This document shows positions 37,301-44,190 of a stretch of 64,000 nucleotides of DNA, in pieces (within the stretch, counting starts at the first letter, position 1; each line of letters begins with the position of its first letter). The notes under the pieces were generated by a model, which saw only the letters and a list, made by a program, of their open reading frames with translations, was not told where the DNA came from and did no database searches. The translations under genes and the position numbers were made by a program. The stretch comes from Antedon mediterranea. Taxonomy: Eukaryota; Echinodermata; Crinoidea; Comatulida; Antedonidae. The stretch spans positions 30,205,871-30,269,870 of the forward strand of contig NC_092676.1 of NCBI RefSeq assembly GCF_964355755.1, in the 5' to 3' direction.

Positions 37301-40300
37301 AGGTATGATAGATGCCACACAGTGGCTTACTAAACATTAGGTGTCATCTTTGTATCAAGTATGGACCAATGTAGGTATGATAGATGCCACACAGTGGCTT
37401 ACTAAACATTAGGTGTCATCTTTGTATCAAGTATGGACCAATGTCGGTATGATAGATGCCACACAGTGGCTTACTAAACATTAGATCTCATCTTTTTATC
37501 GAGTATGGACCAATGTAGGTATGATAGATGCCACACAGTGGCTTACTAAACATTAGGTGTCATCTTTGTATCAAGTATGGACCAATGTAGGTATGATAGA
37601 TGCCACACAGTGGCTTACTAAACATTAGGTGTCATCTTTGTATCAAGTATGGACCAATGTAGGTATGATAGATGCCACACAGTGGCTTACTAAACATTAG
37701 GTGTCATCTTTGTATCAAGTATGGACCAATGTAGGTATGATAGATGCCACACAGTGGCTTACTAAACATTAGATCTCATCTTTTTATCGAGTATGGACCA
37801 ATGTAGGTATGATAGATGCCACACAGTGGCTTACTAAACATTAGATCTCATCTTTTTATCGAGTATGGACCAATGTAGGTATGATAGATGCCACACAGTG
37901 GCTTACTAAACATTAGATCTCATCTTTTTATCGAGTTAGTATGTTAGTATTTCACAAGCATTCCTTCCTGAATTGTGTGTACTGTGTAATTGTGTGTACT
38001 GTACTGTGTACTATATAGCAGCTTTAAGGTGTAAGAAAAGACACTAAAACTTCTGTCAAGATTAGGCATTTTAGAAATTAAGTAAGATAAGGTATCGCAA
38101 TTATGTTGTTAAGATATTAGAGGGATAGACAAAGAAAAAATTGACTACTAAAACCTGTATATTTGTAGGTAGTTGTATATTTCTTTTGTAGGTAGGTGTA
38201 TTATTATTTTATAGCAAAGCGACCTAAGGTGTGAAAATATAAAAATCAACTAAAAACTACAATATTGAAATTAGATGGTGTGAGATGTAAACTCACGCTG
38301 TGTATGTCAGGAATGTTAGACGTTTTTTTTTATATTTTGTTTTGTCCTACGTACCTTACCTATAAGAATTTTCACCCCTCCATTGCATAGACCCTGTAAC
38401 TGGACAGGTTATACCAGAAACGGAAAAAAGTAAGTAACAACCGTATCAAACGGTCTCACTAAAGGTTTCCACACTTTTGTATCTTTTCTGTCAATGAATA
38501 GTGTTGATGGTATATGGTTATATTTATCCTTACAAAGCCTAAAATCTGCATTTTATTAACTACTTTTTTCCTTACATATTCAGCACCACATTACAGTTTT
38601 ATCTCATATTGTATACTTAGTCTCTGAACATGCGTTGTTATAGATAATATTCTGTATACATCTTATTTTCAGTTTTTTTTCTTTGTGGCTGGACAATCTG
38701 TGCATGAATGCACTAATTTACTGCGTCTTGTGCATCTCGTGCAGGAGTTAAGCTTTCTTTTACAAATATTATTTTTTTTATATTTACTTCACTGAGCTCT
38801 TTAAATTATTCACACAATTCATTGTTTTCACTTTTTTTTATATACTTTTAGTTTACTTTTTATTTTTTATTATGTTTATGGATGTTTTCAAGATTATTTG
38901 TTTGAAATAAAATTATTTAAATTTAAATCAGAAGAATGAAGCTAACTAAACATTATAACAATATATTTTAATGGAAATATATTTTACTATTAATATTTTA
39001 ATGCTTCTTGTTTATTGTGCCAATTATTCTTATTCTATATTTTTCAATACAATATGTTACTTTAACAAAACACTTTGGATAGATATCAGTAAAATAAATA
39101 TTTTAAACGGTTTAAATGAATTGATATAAAACAATTTTCAAGTATTACTACGTTTTACGTGATAAGATGATTATAACAGTGTGTCTATTCAGCCAACTGT
39201 ATCTAATTTTTAACATTATTTTTTACAATGGTTATTTTTCCCGTAGAAAGTCGGTAATGTTACAATTTCAAACTTTATTTTATTAGATCCGATAACAAGT
39301 CCCTGTCTTTGGGTCGGTACTACTCTTGGATCTACTTTGGTTATTGTGCTAAGTCTACCGCCACCTGGTGATCAACGAATCTCACAGCCAGTCTTTGTTT
39401 CTCCAAGTGGTATGTATTCAGTATAACTTGTCATTCGGGACAACCACTGACCAGCCCTATTAAGGGAACACATCTCCAAAAAACCCGAACAAGTAGGGGA
39501 AAATATATGTTCTATTCACTACAGCCAAACCCTATTCATGGGACACCTGTATAAAGGGACACATTCCCAAAAATGAACAATTGGAAATATATGTTTTAAC
39601 ACTACTAAACCTTTTTATGAGTCTTGGACCTGTCCCTTTAATTAGTTTTCATTTGAATAACAAAAGTCATATTTTGCTGTTGCCCAGATAGAGTATACTG
39701 TACATAGTTAACATTTAAAAAATTTACAATAAGTATTATAATTTATTTTTCTAATTATTAACAGGAACTGTCCTTTGCATGAAGGGAACAATTCTTAACA
39801 TTGCATTCTTGAACAGTAATGGAGGACTTATATCTGCAAGTACCGAGGCATGGAAAGACATGAATTATGAACAAAAGGAGGGAGAAAGAGAAAAGAAAAG
39901 TTAGTACATATCACCAACCAATAAATGCATATTCATTCATTCATTCAATCTTTTATTTTAAAATCTCTGGTCCATAGAAAGTAAAAATTATATATTAATG
40001 AAATAAAAACAAACAAGACTAATTACTACTACTCATCTCAGGATGCCATTCCACCTGGAGAGCATCTTTGACTTAAATATTGCCTATAATCGTTGAGACT
40101 AAAACATATATGATGTTGATATTCAACACTGCCGTGACACATACAAACCATACATAAAATATGTGTTTATCATTATCTTTTTTGTTTATTGTACATAGAA
40201 CCCTCAATGCCGCCACGTGTTCCTAGAATCTCCCCGTCAGCTTCAACCGAGATGGCCGATAGGCAATTTGCTGTCATTACGTCTGAGAAAGAATCTAAGG

Positions 40301-43300
40301 TCAGTATTCATCACACAAAGCTAATTGTATAACAACAAACATCGATACGATACAATAGTATTTATTGTCATTTTTACAACTAGGTACAAATGCAATTTGG
40401 TAAAACATCTGGTTAATTTAAACAAGTACGTAAAGATTCAATTTAAATTTAGAAAATGTCACGTATTGCATGATTGGCATGATTAACAATGAATTGTAGA
40501 TAAGCACGTCCTAATGCATACCTTGCCATTTGAATAGAAATAACATAAATCTAATTTTAATCATCATATAAAAATCCAGTAAAATATCAAGTCAACTACA
40601 ACCCATGTTGGGTGACCGTTCACTCAATCTAAATGTCCCTAATATCTTTTCAATGAGAACATGGAATGCTAACGTAGTGTATAACTTTGCAGGTGATTTC
40701 ATTGCCCTCGCAGACCTGTGCTTACAGGGCCAAAATTGCTGAATCATCGTATGTGGTGAAAGCTGATGTTATAAGCATGCCTAGTAAGTTTAAAAATATC
40801 AGCCAATAATATGTTTTTTTTTCTGTTAATGACTAAAGCTCTGCCTATACACAATCAAACTTTATGTCACAAAAAAAAAGTGATGTGCTCATATATGGAC
40901 ATGATGATCACTATCATATTTGGGCACATCACATTTTTTTTGTCACACTAGTTTCATATTGTCTAGACTAGGCTTAATACAAAATATTCTACTACATTAC
41001 TACTACTAAAAGCTTTATTACCATAGTTCTCATTATTCTACAGCTAATATTTATCATGAATTGTACACATACTGTACTAGTGCTACTGTACTACTAAAAT
41101 TTAACTCAAACTACCGTCATCTGTATTTGCTGTCAATACCACTATCACCACTATCTTATTACTTCTTTGTTAATTATAATTGTCTTAAAATGTTGTGTTA
41201 AACACAATGTAAAAAATAAAATCACAGATAGGAATCAACCCATGACTACCAGATCACCAACTGGTGTCCACTTCTCTTTACCATCTATAATAATGCCACT
41301 ATAAAGCTCTGTCTACACTATCAAACTTTATGTGACAAATGTGCCCATATATAATATATTATAATAATAGATAGATTTATATAGCGCAAATAAATAATGT
41401 CTCTATGCCGCCGACAATAAAGAAAAAAAGGAAACAATTATGTCATATCACTACCATATTTGGGCATATCACTACCATATTTGGGCATATCACTACCATA
41501 TTTGAGCATATCACTACCATATTTGGGCACATCACACTTTTTTTTTTTTTTTTGAAAAATACTACAGGTATATAATTGTTTTCTATTTAGATAAAGAGCT
41601 GTGCCTAGCATGTTACATAGCAAATGGACATGTTGTTATCTACAGCTTACCAAGTCTACGACTATTACTGGATTATGACTTTGTACCACTCACAGACTTA
41701 AGGTATATTAGTTTGTTACCACTCACTCACAGACTTAAGGTATATTAGTTTGTTACCACTCACAGACTTAAGGTATATTAGTTTGTTACCACTCACTCAC
41801 AGACTTAAGGTATATTAGTTTGTTACCACTCACTCACAGACTTAAGGTATATTAGTTTGTTACCACTCACAGACTTAAGGTATATTAGTTTGTTACCACT
41901 CACGGACTTAAGGTATATTAGTTTGTTGTTACAGCTCACAGACTTAAGGTATATTAGTTTGTTACCACTCACAGACTTAAGGTATATTAGTTTGTTACCA
42001 CTCACTCACAGACTTAAGGTATATTAGTTTGTTACCACTCACTCACAGACTTAAGGTATATTAGTTTGTTACCACTCACTCACAGACTTAAGGTATATTA
42101 GTTTGTTACCACTCACTCACAGACTTAAGGTATATTAGTTTGTTACCACTCACTCACAGACTTAAGGTATATTAGTTTGTTACCACTCACAGACTTAAGG
42201 TATATTAGTTTGTTACCACTCACAGACTTCAGGTTCGTTACCAGTTTGTGGATTAATTAATTCCATGCACAGAATGGTGTCCTGGGTTTTTGTATTGTTA
42301 TCCATCTTAAATGCTTGTTTTTTTTGTGTTAATTATGTTTTCTGAAAGCTGATTTTTCATATTTTTTTCCAGAGTTGGTCGAACATTCCAGTTTAGTGCC
42401 CATGGCAAGGCCCTGTATCAGTGCAGTCCTACTGAAATCCAGCGGTTGACTGTATGTGCAGAACACAGGTTGGTCTGCTCTTATCATTCTTGTTCCTTCA
42501 AATATTTGTATATAAAATATAACAAAATTCTACACATTTTAGTAGTAGTTCTTTGATTTGATTTTCTATTTCATTTTTTAGCAACAGTCTACATGACATG
42601 CTCGGTGACCTGTTTATCCCATGTACGACACCCGAGGCTCCCTCTCGAGGTTTCTTCAAAAACCTCTTCAGCGTTAGTTCTGGTTCGCTAGACCGCCAAG
42701 AGCTCTGTGAGTATAGATGTATTTTAATACAAAAAATAGTTGAGAAATATTCAGTGTACAGTTATTTTATTTTATACTGGTTAGCCTCTTCAGTCAAAGA
42801 CTGGTCTCCCAGAGGGCCCAGTTGATGATCAGTGGCTGTGTTGTACTAATACACCGGAGTAACCCCCTACTTGTTTCAAAAGATGTACTAGATTCTTTAA
42901 AGTGCACATGAGCTAGATGTGTACACTGGACCTACAGTTTGTAGTACCTATCCAAGAAGACTTCGTATTCCACCACAACCATAAAGCAATGTTATGACTA
43001 CGTAATTATGGTTCCACTGTCTTAACCATTCGCCCACAGTTCATTGACAATTGGTGTACATCATGATTTGCTAACTTCATTGTACAAATACATGCATGTA
43101 TAATATTTTAAAAGGATCTAGGATATAGCAGAAGCTAATCAAAGCCTAGACCCCGCTGAGATTAACAATATGAATGGTACATTTGTGACGGATGGTGACC
43201 TTCCATTCAGACACTGCGTATTATTAAACCACATATTCTATATTGAATTTCATTGTTTTAACGCGCTTGAGTGGTATGTGCGCTATATAAATCCATGTTA

Positions 43301-43942
43301 TTATTACTTATTATTATTTGTATTATTAGTTGGAGAAAACAGTGGGAAGCCTTCAAGAAGCATTGCCAAACATGTACCTGGTACAGCTGGAATGGAGGCT
43401 GTTAAGGCTCAATCTCAAACTGTTGGTGGAGAAATAGCGCGTACAAAACTGGTACGTTACCTTTTGTTTTTTAAGGTACTATACAGTATATGAATTTGAC
43501 ATCTTCTTCTTTAGCACATTTTTGTAGGACATGGTGTTTCAGTTGACCAGGTTTTTCAAACGCTCTCTACATACAACTTTGTATTATTATTATTATTGAT
43601 TTATAATAAATTCTAATTATCCACAAGTTAAAAATTACAAAAACTTGAGTCTGTTTCAAAACATCTGGTTTCTTTATGTCTCAGTTTATGAATGAAGAAA
43701 ATAAATGTTAGTTTGATTGATTGATAAGGCAGAGGAATTTTCGGCAGTCAAAAATAAAGTTTACTTTTATTAAGTTGTAACATTATGTTTTTTTGTGTTT
43801 GTAGGAACTAATCAAACGAGGAGAAAAATTAAGCGAGACAGAGAAGAGAACATCAGAGATGATGCAAAATGCGGAAAGTTTCGCATCGGCTGCCAATGAA
43901 CTAATGAAGAAACAAAAAAACAAGAAATGGTATCAACTGTGA
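10336..43942 (+). CDS. STXBP5: Tomosyn / syntaxin-binding protein 5, complete gene
   Basis: Exons: 10336-10458, 12207-12304, 22787-22868, 23315-23415, 24474-24608, 25841-25904, 26238-26445, 26794-26875, 27201-27358, 28485-28557, 28910-29063, 29174-29241, 29659-29699, 30096-30301, 30776-31146, 31417-31645, 32012-32261, 36281-36397, 39287-39409, 39765-39899, 40199-40299, 40693-40783, 41591-41702, 42373-42468, 42582-42706, 43330-43451, 43805-43942. All phases agree: 3,603 nt, 1,200 residues (human is about 1,150). The protein starts MTTKYLKKKINELTQG; WD40/Lgl-type propeller sequence follows (VRHGFPFEP, WNLRQKRPAILHS, GTERGNIHIANIESF, LIGFESGTAVIWDL, CSHTDGSLSCWD, ITGHADGSLKFWDAS, PCLWVGTTLGS). 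A Ser-rich hypervariable linker lies in exons 30776-36397. The C-terminal exons encode the R-SNARE-like motif ending KKWYQL. Known role: tomosyn binds syntaxin/SNAP25 through this motif and restrains vesicle fusion. The gene looks like the single invertebrate counterpart of STXBP5 and STXBP5L. Confidence 0.96.
12111..12180 (+). pseudogene. Duplicated 3' splice site and partial tomosyn exon 2 (decoy exon)
   Basis: A 70-bp segment is repeated at 12181-12250. Both copies carry AATTGTATGTTATGTTTCAG followed by GTTGTTCGCCATG and CTTTCCGTTTG. The upstream copy has lost five bases relative to the real exon and, read from its AG, reaches TGA within 14 codons. It lacks a donor at its end. The real exon is 12207-12304, which encodes the conserved VRHGFPFEP segment. 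Confidence 0.85.
12585..12827 (+). mobile_element. LINE 3' end with (TTGA)n tail
   Basis: T-rich sequence ending GAAAGACAAGAAGAGAAATAA ATG, then TTTGATTGATTAATTGATTG repeats. A shorter relative with GAAAATAAATGTTAGTTTGA and the same TTGATTGAT tail is at about 43676-43727. This is the usual form of a 5'-truncated non-LTR retrotransposon; the family is not identified. Confidence 0.6.
14872..15340. repeat. Minisatellite, 47-bp unit, about 8 copies, flanked by duplicated ends
   Basis: The unit contains GAGAACAGAGTCCTACAGAT and ATTGCCATAAACATACTGTG. One copy near 14985 is truncated. A non-repeat flank, TTTGTATAGGCACAACATAC, occurs both before the first unit and after the last, so the expansion copied its own border. 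Confidence 0.9.
15463..15995. repeat. Homopyrimidine (CT-rich) tract of about 500 bp
   Basis: Almost pure C/T on the + strand, built from CTCCTCC, ACCCCTTCC and similar short units with occasional A. The later part (15760-15995) is a repeat of about 63 bp around CCCTTACTCCTCCACCCACT. The strand asymmetry predicts triplex (H-DNA) potential. The long overlapping ORFs here on both strands are low-complexity artefacts. Confidence 0.93.
16800..17178. repeat. Minisatellite, 47-bp unit, 8 copies, alternating variants
   Basis: Unit CACTTCCAATGTGATGGTAT plus AAGGCATGGTTTAGTATAAT. The base before the unit alternates AAACCAC and ACACCAC through copies 2 to 8, giving a 94-bp higher-order dimer. It lies in tomosyn intron 2. 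Confidence 0.93.
20843..21238 (+). other. Unassigned 131-codon ORF in tomosyn intron 2
   Basis: The ORF is long for this AT-rich background. The N-terminal half is hydrophobic and aromatic (CYYTVTVNYYFGIFVCFCIF), the C-terminal half basic (RQRRRPK). I see no known domain, no splice sites around it and no poly(A) context, so it may be chance. No function is proposed. Confidence 0.15.
22911..23205. mobile_element. MITE family 1 copy interrupted by a LINE tail
   Basis: The left part starts AAAGCTCTGTCTTTTCTCAA and runs through ATGGACATGATGATGTCATA; the right part resumes TACTACTATATTTGTGCACA and ends GTGCAGACAGAGCTTTA. Between them is a LINE 3' end. The MITE therefore predates the LINE insertion. 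Confidence 0.8.
23040..23153 (+). mobile_element. LINE 3' end inserted in a MITE
   Basis: GGGAGACCAGTCTTTTTGAC, GATTGGGCCACCCTGGTTAA and a TAAATAAATAAAT tail. This arrangement is common in CR1/L2-like LINE ends. No open reading frame remains. Confidence 0.6.
24115..24240. mobile_element. MITE family 1 copy in tomosyn intron 4
   Basis: CTTTATGTGACAAAAAATGT, GGACATGATGATGTCATATC, ACACATCACACTTTTTTGTC and AACTAGTTTGATATTGTAGA in the family order. The left tip is eroded. Confidence 0.85.
25127..25159. repeat. Short perfect inverted repeat
   Basis: Arms CATAGAGATATTAT and ATAATATCTCTATG, 14 nt each, around TCACT. The same 14-nt arm sequence forms a perfect palindrome at 61382-61407, so these are probably related mini fold-back elements. 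Confidence 0.85.
25952..26116. mobile_element. MITE family 1 copy in tomosyn intron 6
   Basis: Full-length: left end AAAGCTCTGTCCACACTATC, right end GATAGTGTAGACAAAGCTT. The box CATATTTAAGCATATCCCTAC is a local duplication of the CACTACCATATTTGGGCA box. Confidence 0.92.
26939..27110. mobile_element. MITE family 1 copy with a nested insertion
   Basis: Left end AAGCTCTGTCTACACTATCA and right end TTGATAGTGTAGACAGACCT. The middle ATGGACATG box is replaced by about 50 bp containing TTATAAAGCGTCAATTCAAAG, which resembles a common TATAGCGC-type short repeat seen also near 24300, 41370 and 43262. Confidence 0.85.
27421..28440. mobile_element. TTAA-flanked DNA transposon, 1.0 kb, with decayed P2X7-like ORF
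   Basis: Perfect 16-bp terminal inverted repeats AGGAAAGGAACACCCT (27425-27440 and, inverted, 28421-28436) are directly flanked by TTAA on both sides, the target duplication of piggyBac-type elements. Subterminal TGTGACGTCAGAT near 27600 has an inverse ATCTGACGTCACA near 28252. The interior begins a reading frame at 27737 (LEPEYTERE), stops at 27851, continues with EEWCIFGQC, then shifts frame into the ORF ending at 28175. The acidic PEYTE block followed by a WC..GxC block resembles the cytoplasmic P2X7-like domain found in many invertebrate repeat proteins; that match is by memory. It lies wholly in tomosyn intron 9. Confidence 0.8.
27737..28175 (+). pseudogene. Broken P2X7-cytoplasmic-domain-like ORF inside the TTAA element
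   Basis: The frame opened at 27737 encodes 38 residues before a TAA at 27851-27853. The same frame continues with EEWCIFGQC before another stop. A second frame, open from 27807 to 28175, ends with AERFTNWLAEEKIDRR and a Cys/Arg-rich tail, which in layout resembles the last part of the same domain family. At least one stop and one frame change separate the pieces, so this copy is not functional as read. Confidence 0.45.
28504..28684 (+). repeat. Three-copy 61-bp tandem repeat containing the tomosyn exon 10 donor site
   Basis: Period 61 (CATACTAGTG at 28504, 28565, 28626). The first copy is exon 28485-28557 sequence plus its donor CCAGG|GTAAGTAC; the other two lie in the intron and keep an intact CCAGGGTAAGTAC. 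In the reading frame the next codon after the first donor is TAA, so use of donor 2 or 3 would give a premature stop. Only the first donor continues the phase into exon 28910-29063. Confidence 0.93.
29364..29504. mobile_element. MITE family 1 copy in tomosyn intron 12
   Basis: AAAGCTCTGTCTACATTATC to GATTGTGTAGACAGAGCTC, with the central GGACATGATGATGTTATATT box. Confidence 0.92.
29758..30038. mobile_element. MITE family 1 copy, inverted, with a nested insertion
   Basis: The element runs in the opposite orientation: GTGATGTGCCAAAATATGGT near the left, CATAAAGTTTGATAGTGTAG and ACAGAGCTTTA at the right. Between about 29855 and 29975 is an insert beginning TTTCATTTATTTATTCGAAC and containing GGCAAGGGGTTGCAACAGCA, which looks like a reversed LINE 3' tail. 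Confidence 0.82.
30302..30375. repeat. Short tandem repeat directly after the tomosyn exon 14 donor
   Basis: GTCTTTGTCTTTCTCGTATGCTG-type 25-bp units, about 2.5 copies, start seven bases after the donor ACG|GTGAGT. Confidence 0.75.
31792..31942. mobile_element. MITE family 1 copy in tomosyn intron 16
   Basis: AAGCTCTGTCTACACTATGA at the left, AGTTTGATAGTGTAGACAGA at the right, central GGAAATGATGATGTCATATC. Confidence 0.92.
33618..33742. mobile_element. MITE family 1, short copy with intact ends
   Basis: AAAGCTCTGTCTACACTATC and GTTAGTGTAGACAGAGCTT flank a reduced core of about 85 bp. Confidence 0.92.
33884..34297 (+). other. Unassigned 137-codon hydrophobic ORF in tomosyn intron 17
   Basis: Starts MKIICITGGNFDYS and encodes two or three hydrophobic segments (around residues 25-60 and 70-105) separated by a basic RLRRRF stretch. 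No signal for splicing into tomosyn, no recognised family. An open frame this long is uncommon by chance in this base composition, but a chance ORF or a transposon remnant remains the simplest reading. Confidence 0.2.
34658..34815. mobile_element. MITE family 2, full-length copy
   Basis: ACTTGGTTCCCACTAGAGAC at the left and TCTCCAGTGGGAACTAAGTT at the right are inverted repeats; GACCAATCACACGCG and its inverse TGTCATTGGTCAA lie inside. Confidence 0.85.
35643..35730. repeat. Hairpin with 16-bp perfect arms
   Basis: CCATCAAAGAATTTGG (35643-35658) and CCAAATTCTTTGATGG (35715-35730) are exact inverses, 56 bp apart. A second, imperfect pair (TCATTGACACCAT and ATGGTGTTAATGA) lies just upstream. 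Possibly a fold-back element. Confidence 0.8.
35936..36181. mobile_element. Fold-back MITE (family 3), about 245 bp, TA target
   Basis: Left end TACCCCTTTCACATTTGCA, then AACTTGTAACCAGGTTT; right end AAACCTGGTTACAAGTTGTT then GATGTGAAAAGGGTA. The arms are imperfect inverses of about 45 bp, each bordered by TA. It sits 100 bp before tomosyn exon 18. Confidence 0.88.
36569..37936. repeat. Minisatellite, exactly 19 copies of a 72-bp unit
   Basis: Period 72 (GGACCAATGT at 36571, 36643, 36715 and so on); total 1,368 bp. Unit holds GATAGATGCCACACAGTGGC and TTACTAAACATTAG. Copies end either GTGTCATCTTTGTATCAAG or ATCTCATCTTTTTATCGAG. Copies 9-12 and 13-16 repeat the same order, one variant with GTCGG then three plain, a 288-bp higher-order unit. 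It occupies the GC-AG intron of tomosyn. Confidence 0.96.
38391..38429 (+). CDS. STXBP5: Candidate 39-nt cassette exon of tomosyn
   Basis: Flanked by a pyrimidine-rich acceptor (TTTTCACCCCTCCATTGCATAG) shortened here as CCCCTCCATTGCATAG, and a consensus donor AAAA|GTAAGT. It is 39 nt, phase 1 on both sides, so inclusion adds 13 residues (PVTGQVIPETEK region) between the Ser-rich linker and the PCLWVGTT strand without shifting the frame. Vertebrate tomosyns are alternatively spliced in this same hypervariable region. Transcript support is not available. Confidence 0.6.
39900..40198. other. Tomosyn intron with reversed retroelement-like sequence
   Basis: After the donor AAAA|GTTAGT, the run ATTCATTCATTCAATCTTTT at about 39933 resembles a reversed LINE tail of the kind seen at 29855. 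No coding content. Confidence 0.35.
40835..40975. mobile_element. MITE family 1 copy in tomosyn intron 22
   Basis: AAAGCTCTGCCTATACACAA at the left; TTTCATATTGTCTAGACTAG at the right; central GGACATGATGATCACTATCA. Confidence 0.88.
41303..41551. mobile_element. MITE family 1 copy with nested insert and internal box expansion
   Basis: Left end AAAGCTCTGTCTACACTATC is intact. After GTGCCCATATAT an insert of about 80 bp (TTATATAGCGCAAATAAATA) interrupts it. The box ATCACTACCATATTTGGGCA is then present about four times (41449-41530). The right TIR is lost. It ends 40 bp before tomosyn exon 23. Confidence 0.85.
41691..42236 (+). repeat. Minisatellite of about 16 copies containing the tomosyn exon 23 donor site
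   Basis: Units of 33 or 37 bp, CTCACAGACTTAAG followed by GTATATTAGTTTGTTACCA. The first CAGACTTAAG is the end of exon 41591-41702 and GTATAT is its donor; about 14 later copies keep the same AAG|GTATAT sequence, and the last is changed to CTTCAGGTTC. Only the first donor gives the leftover AG that joins to exon 42373 to rebuild the conserved LTDLRVGRTF region. Confidence 0.94.
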
Positions 43943-43998
43943 ATAGAATCACCAGGGAAACAACAGTAAGATGGTTACATGGAGGATGCATTGCCACT

Positions 43999-44190
43999 TA
44001 AGGACAGCATTCGCTTGCCAGTTGAGGGCAGTATTCAGTTGCCAGTAGCAGGCAGCATTCATTTGCCAGTTGAGGGCGGTTATTCATTTGCCAGTTGAGG
44101 GCAGTATTCATTTGCTGATTAAGGGCAGTATTAATTTGTCAATAGAGGGCAGAATTTATTGCTGGTTGAGGGCAGTACTCTGTTGACAAC
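43999..44190 (+). repeat. Degenerate 25-30 bp repeat just after the tomosyn stop codon
   Basis: Units of GTTGAGGGCAGTATTCATTT and TGCCA recur about 7 times with many substitutions, from 57 bases after the TGA (43940-43942). In the mRNA this would be a repeat in the proximal 3' UTR. Confidence 0.85.

Larger units (their letters stand above)
36398..39286 (+). other. Tomosyn intron 18 with a GC 5' splice site
   Basis: Exon 36281-36397 ends AAAACAG and the intron starts GCAAGT, a GC-AG intron with a strong CAG|GCAAGT match. No GT donor that preserves the frame is nearby. The intron holds the 72-bp minisatellite and the candidate cassette exon 38391-38429. The stretch 38430-39286 holds nothing I recognise. 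Confidence 0.8.

Noticed and set aside
36569-37936. Regular direct repeats that might suggest a CRISPR-like array
   Set aside because: Units are contiguous without unique spacers, and the setting is an animal intron.
41438-42005. Two minus-strand ORFs with repeated peptides
   Set aside because: Translations of the MITE box repeat and of the exon 23 donor minisatellite.
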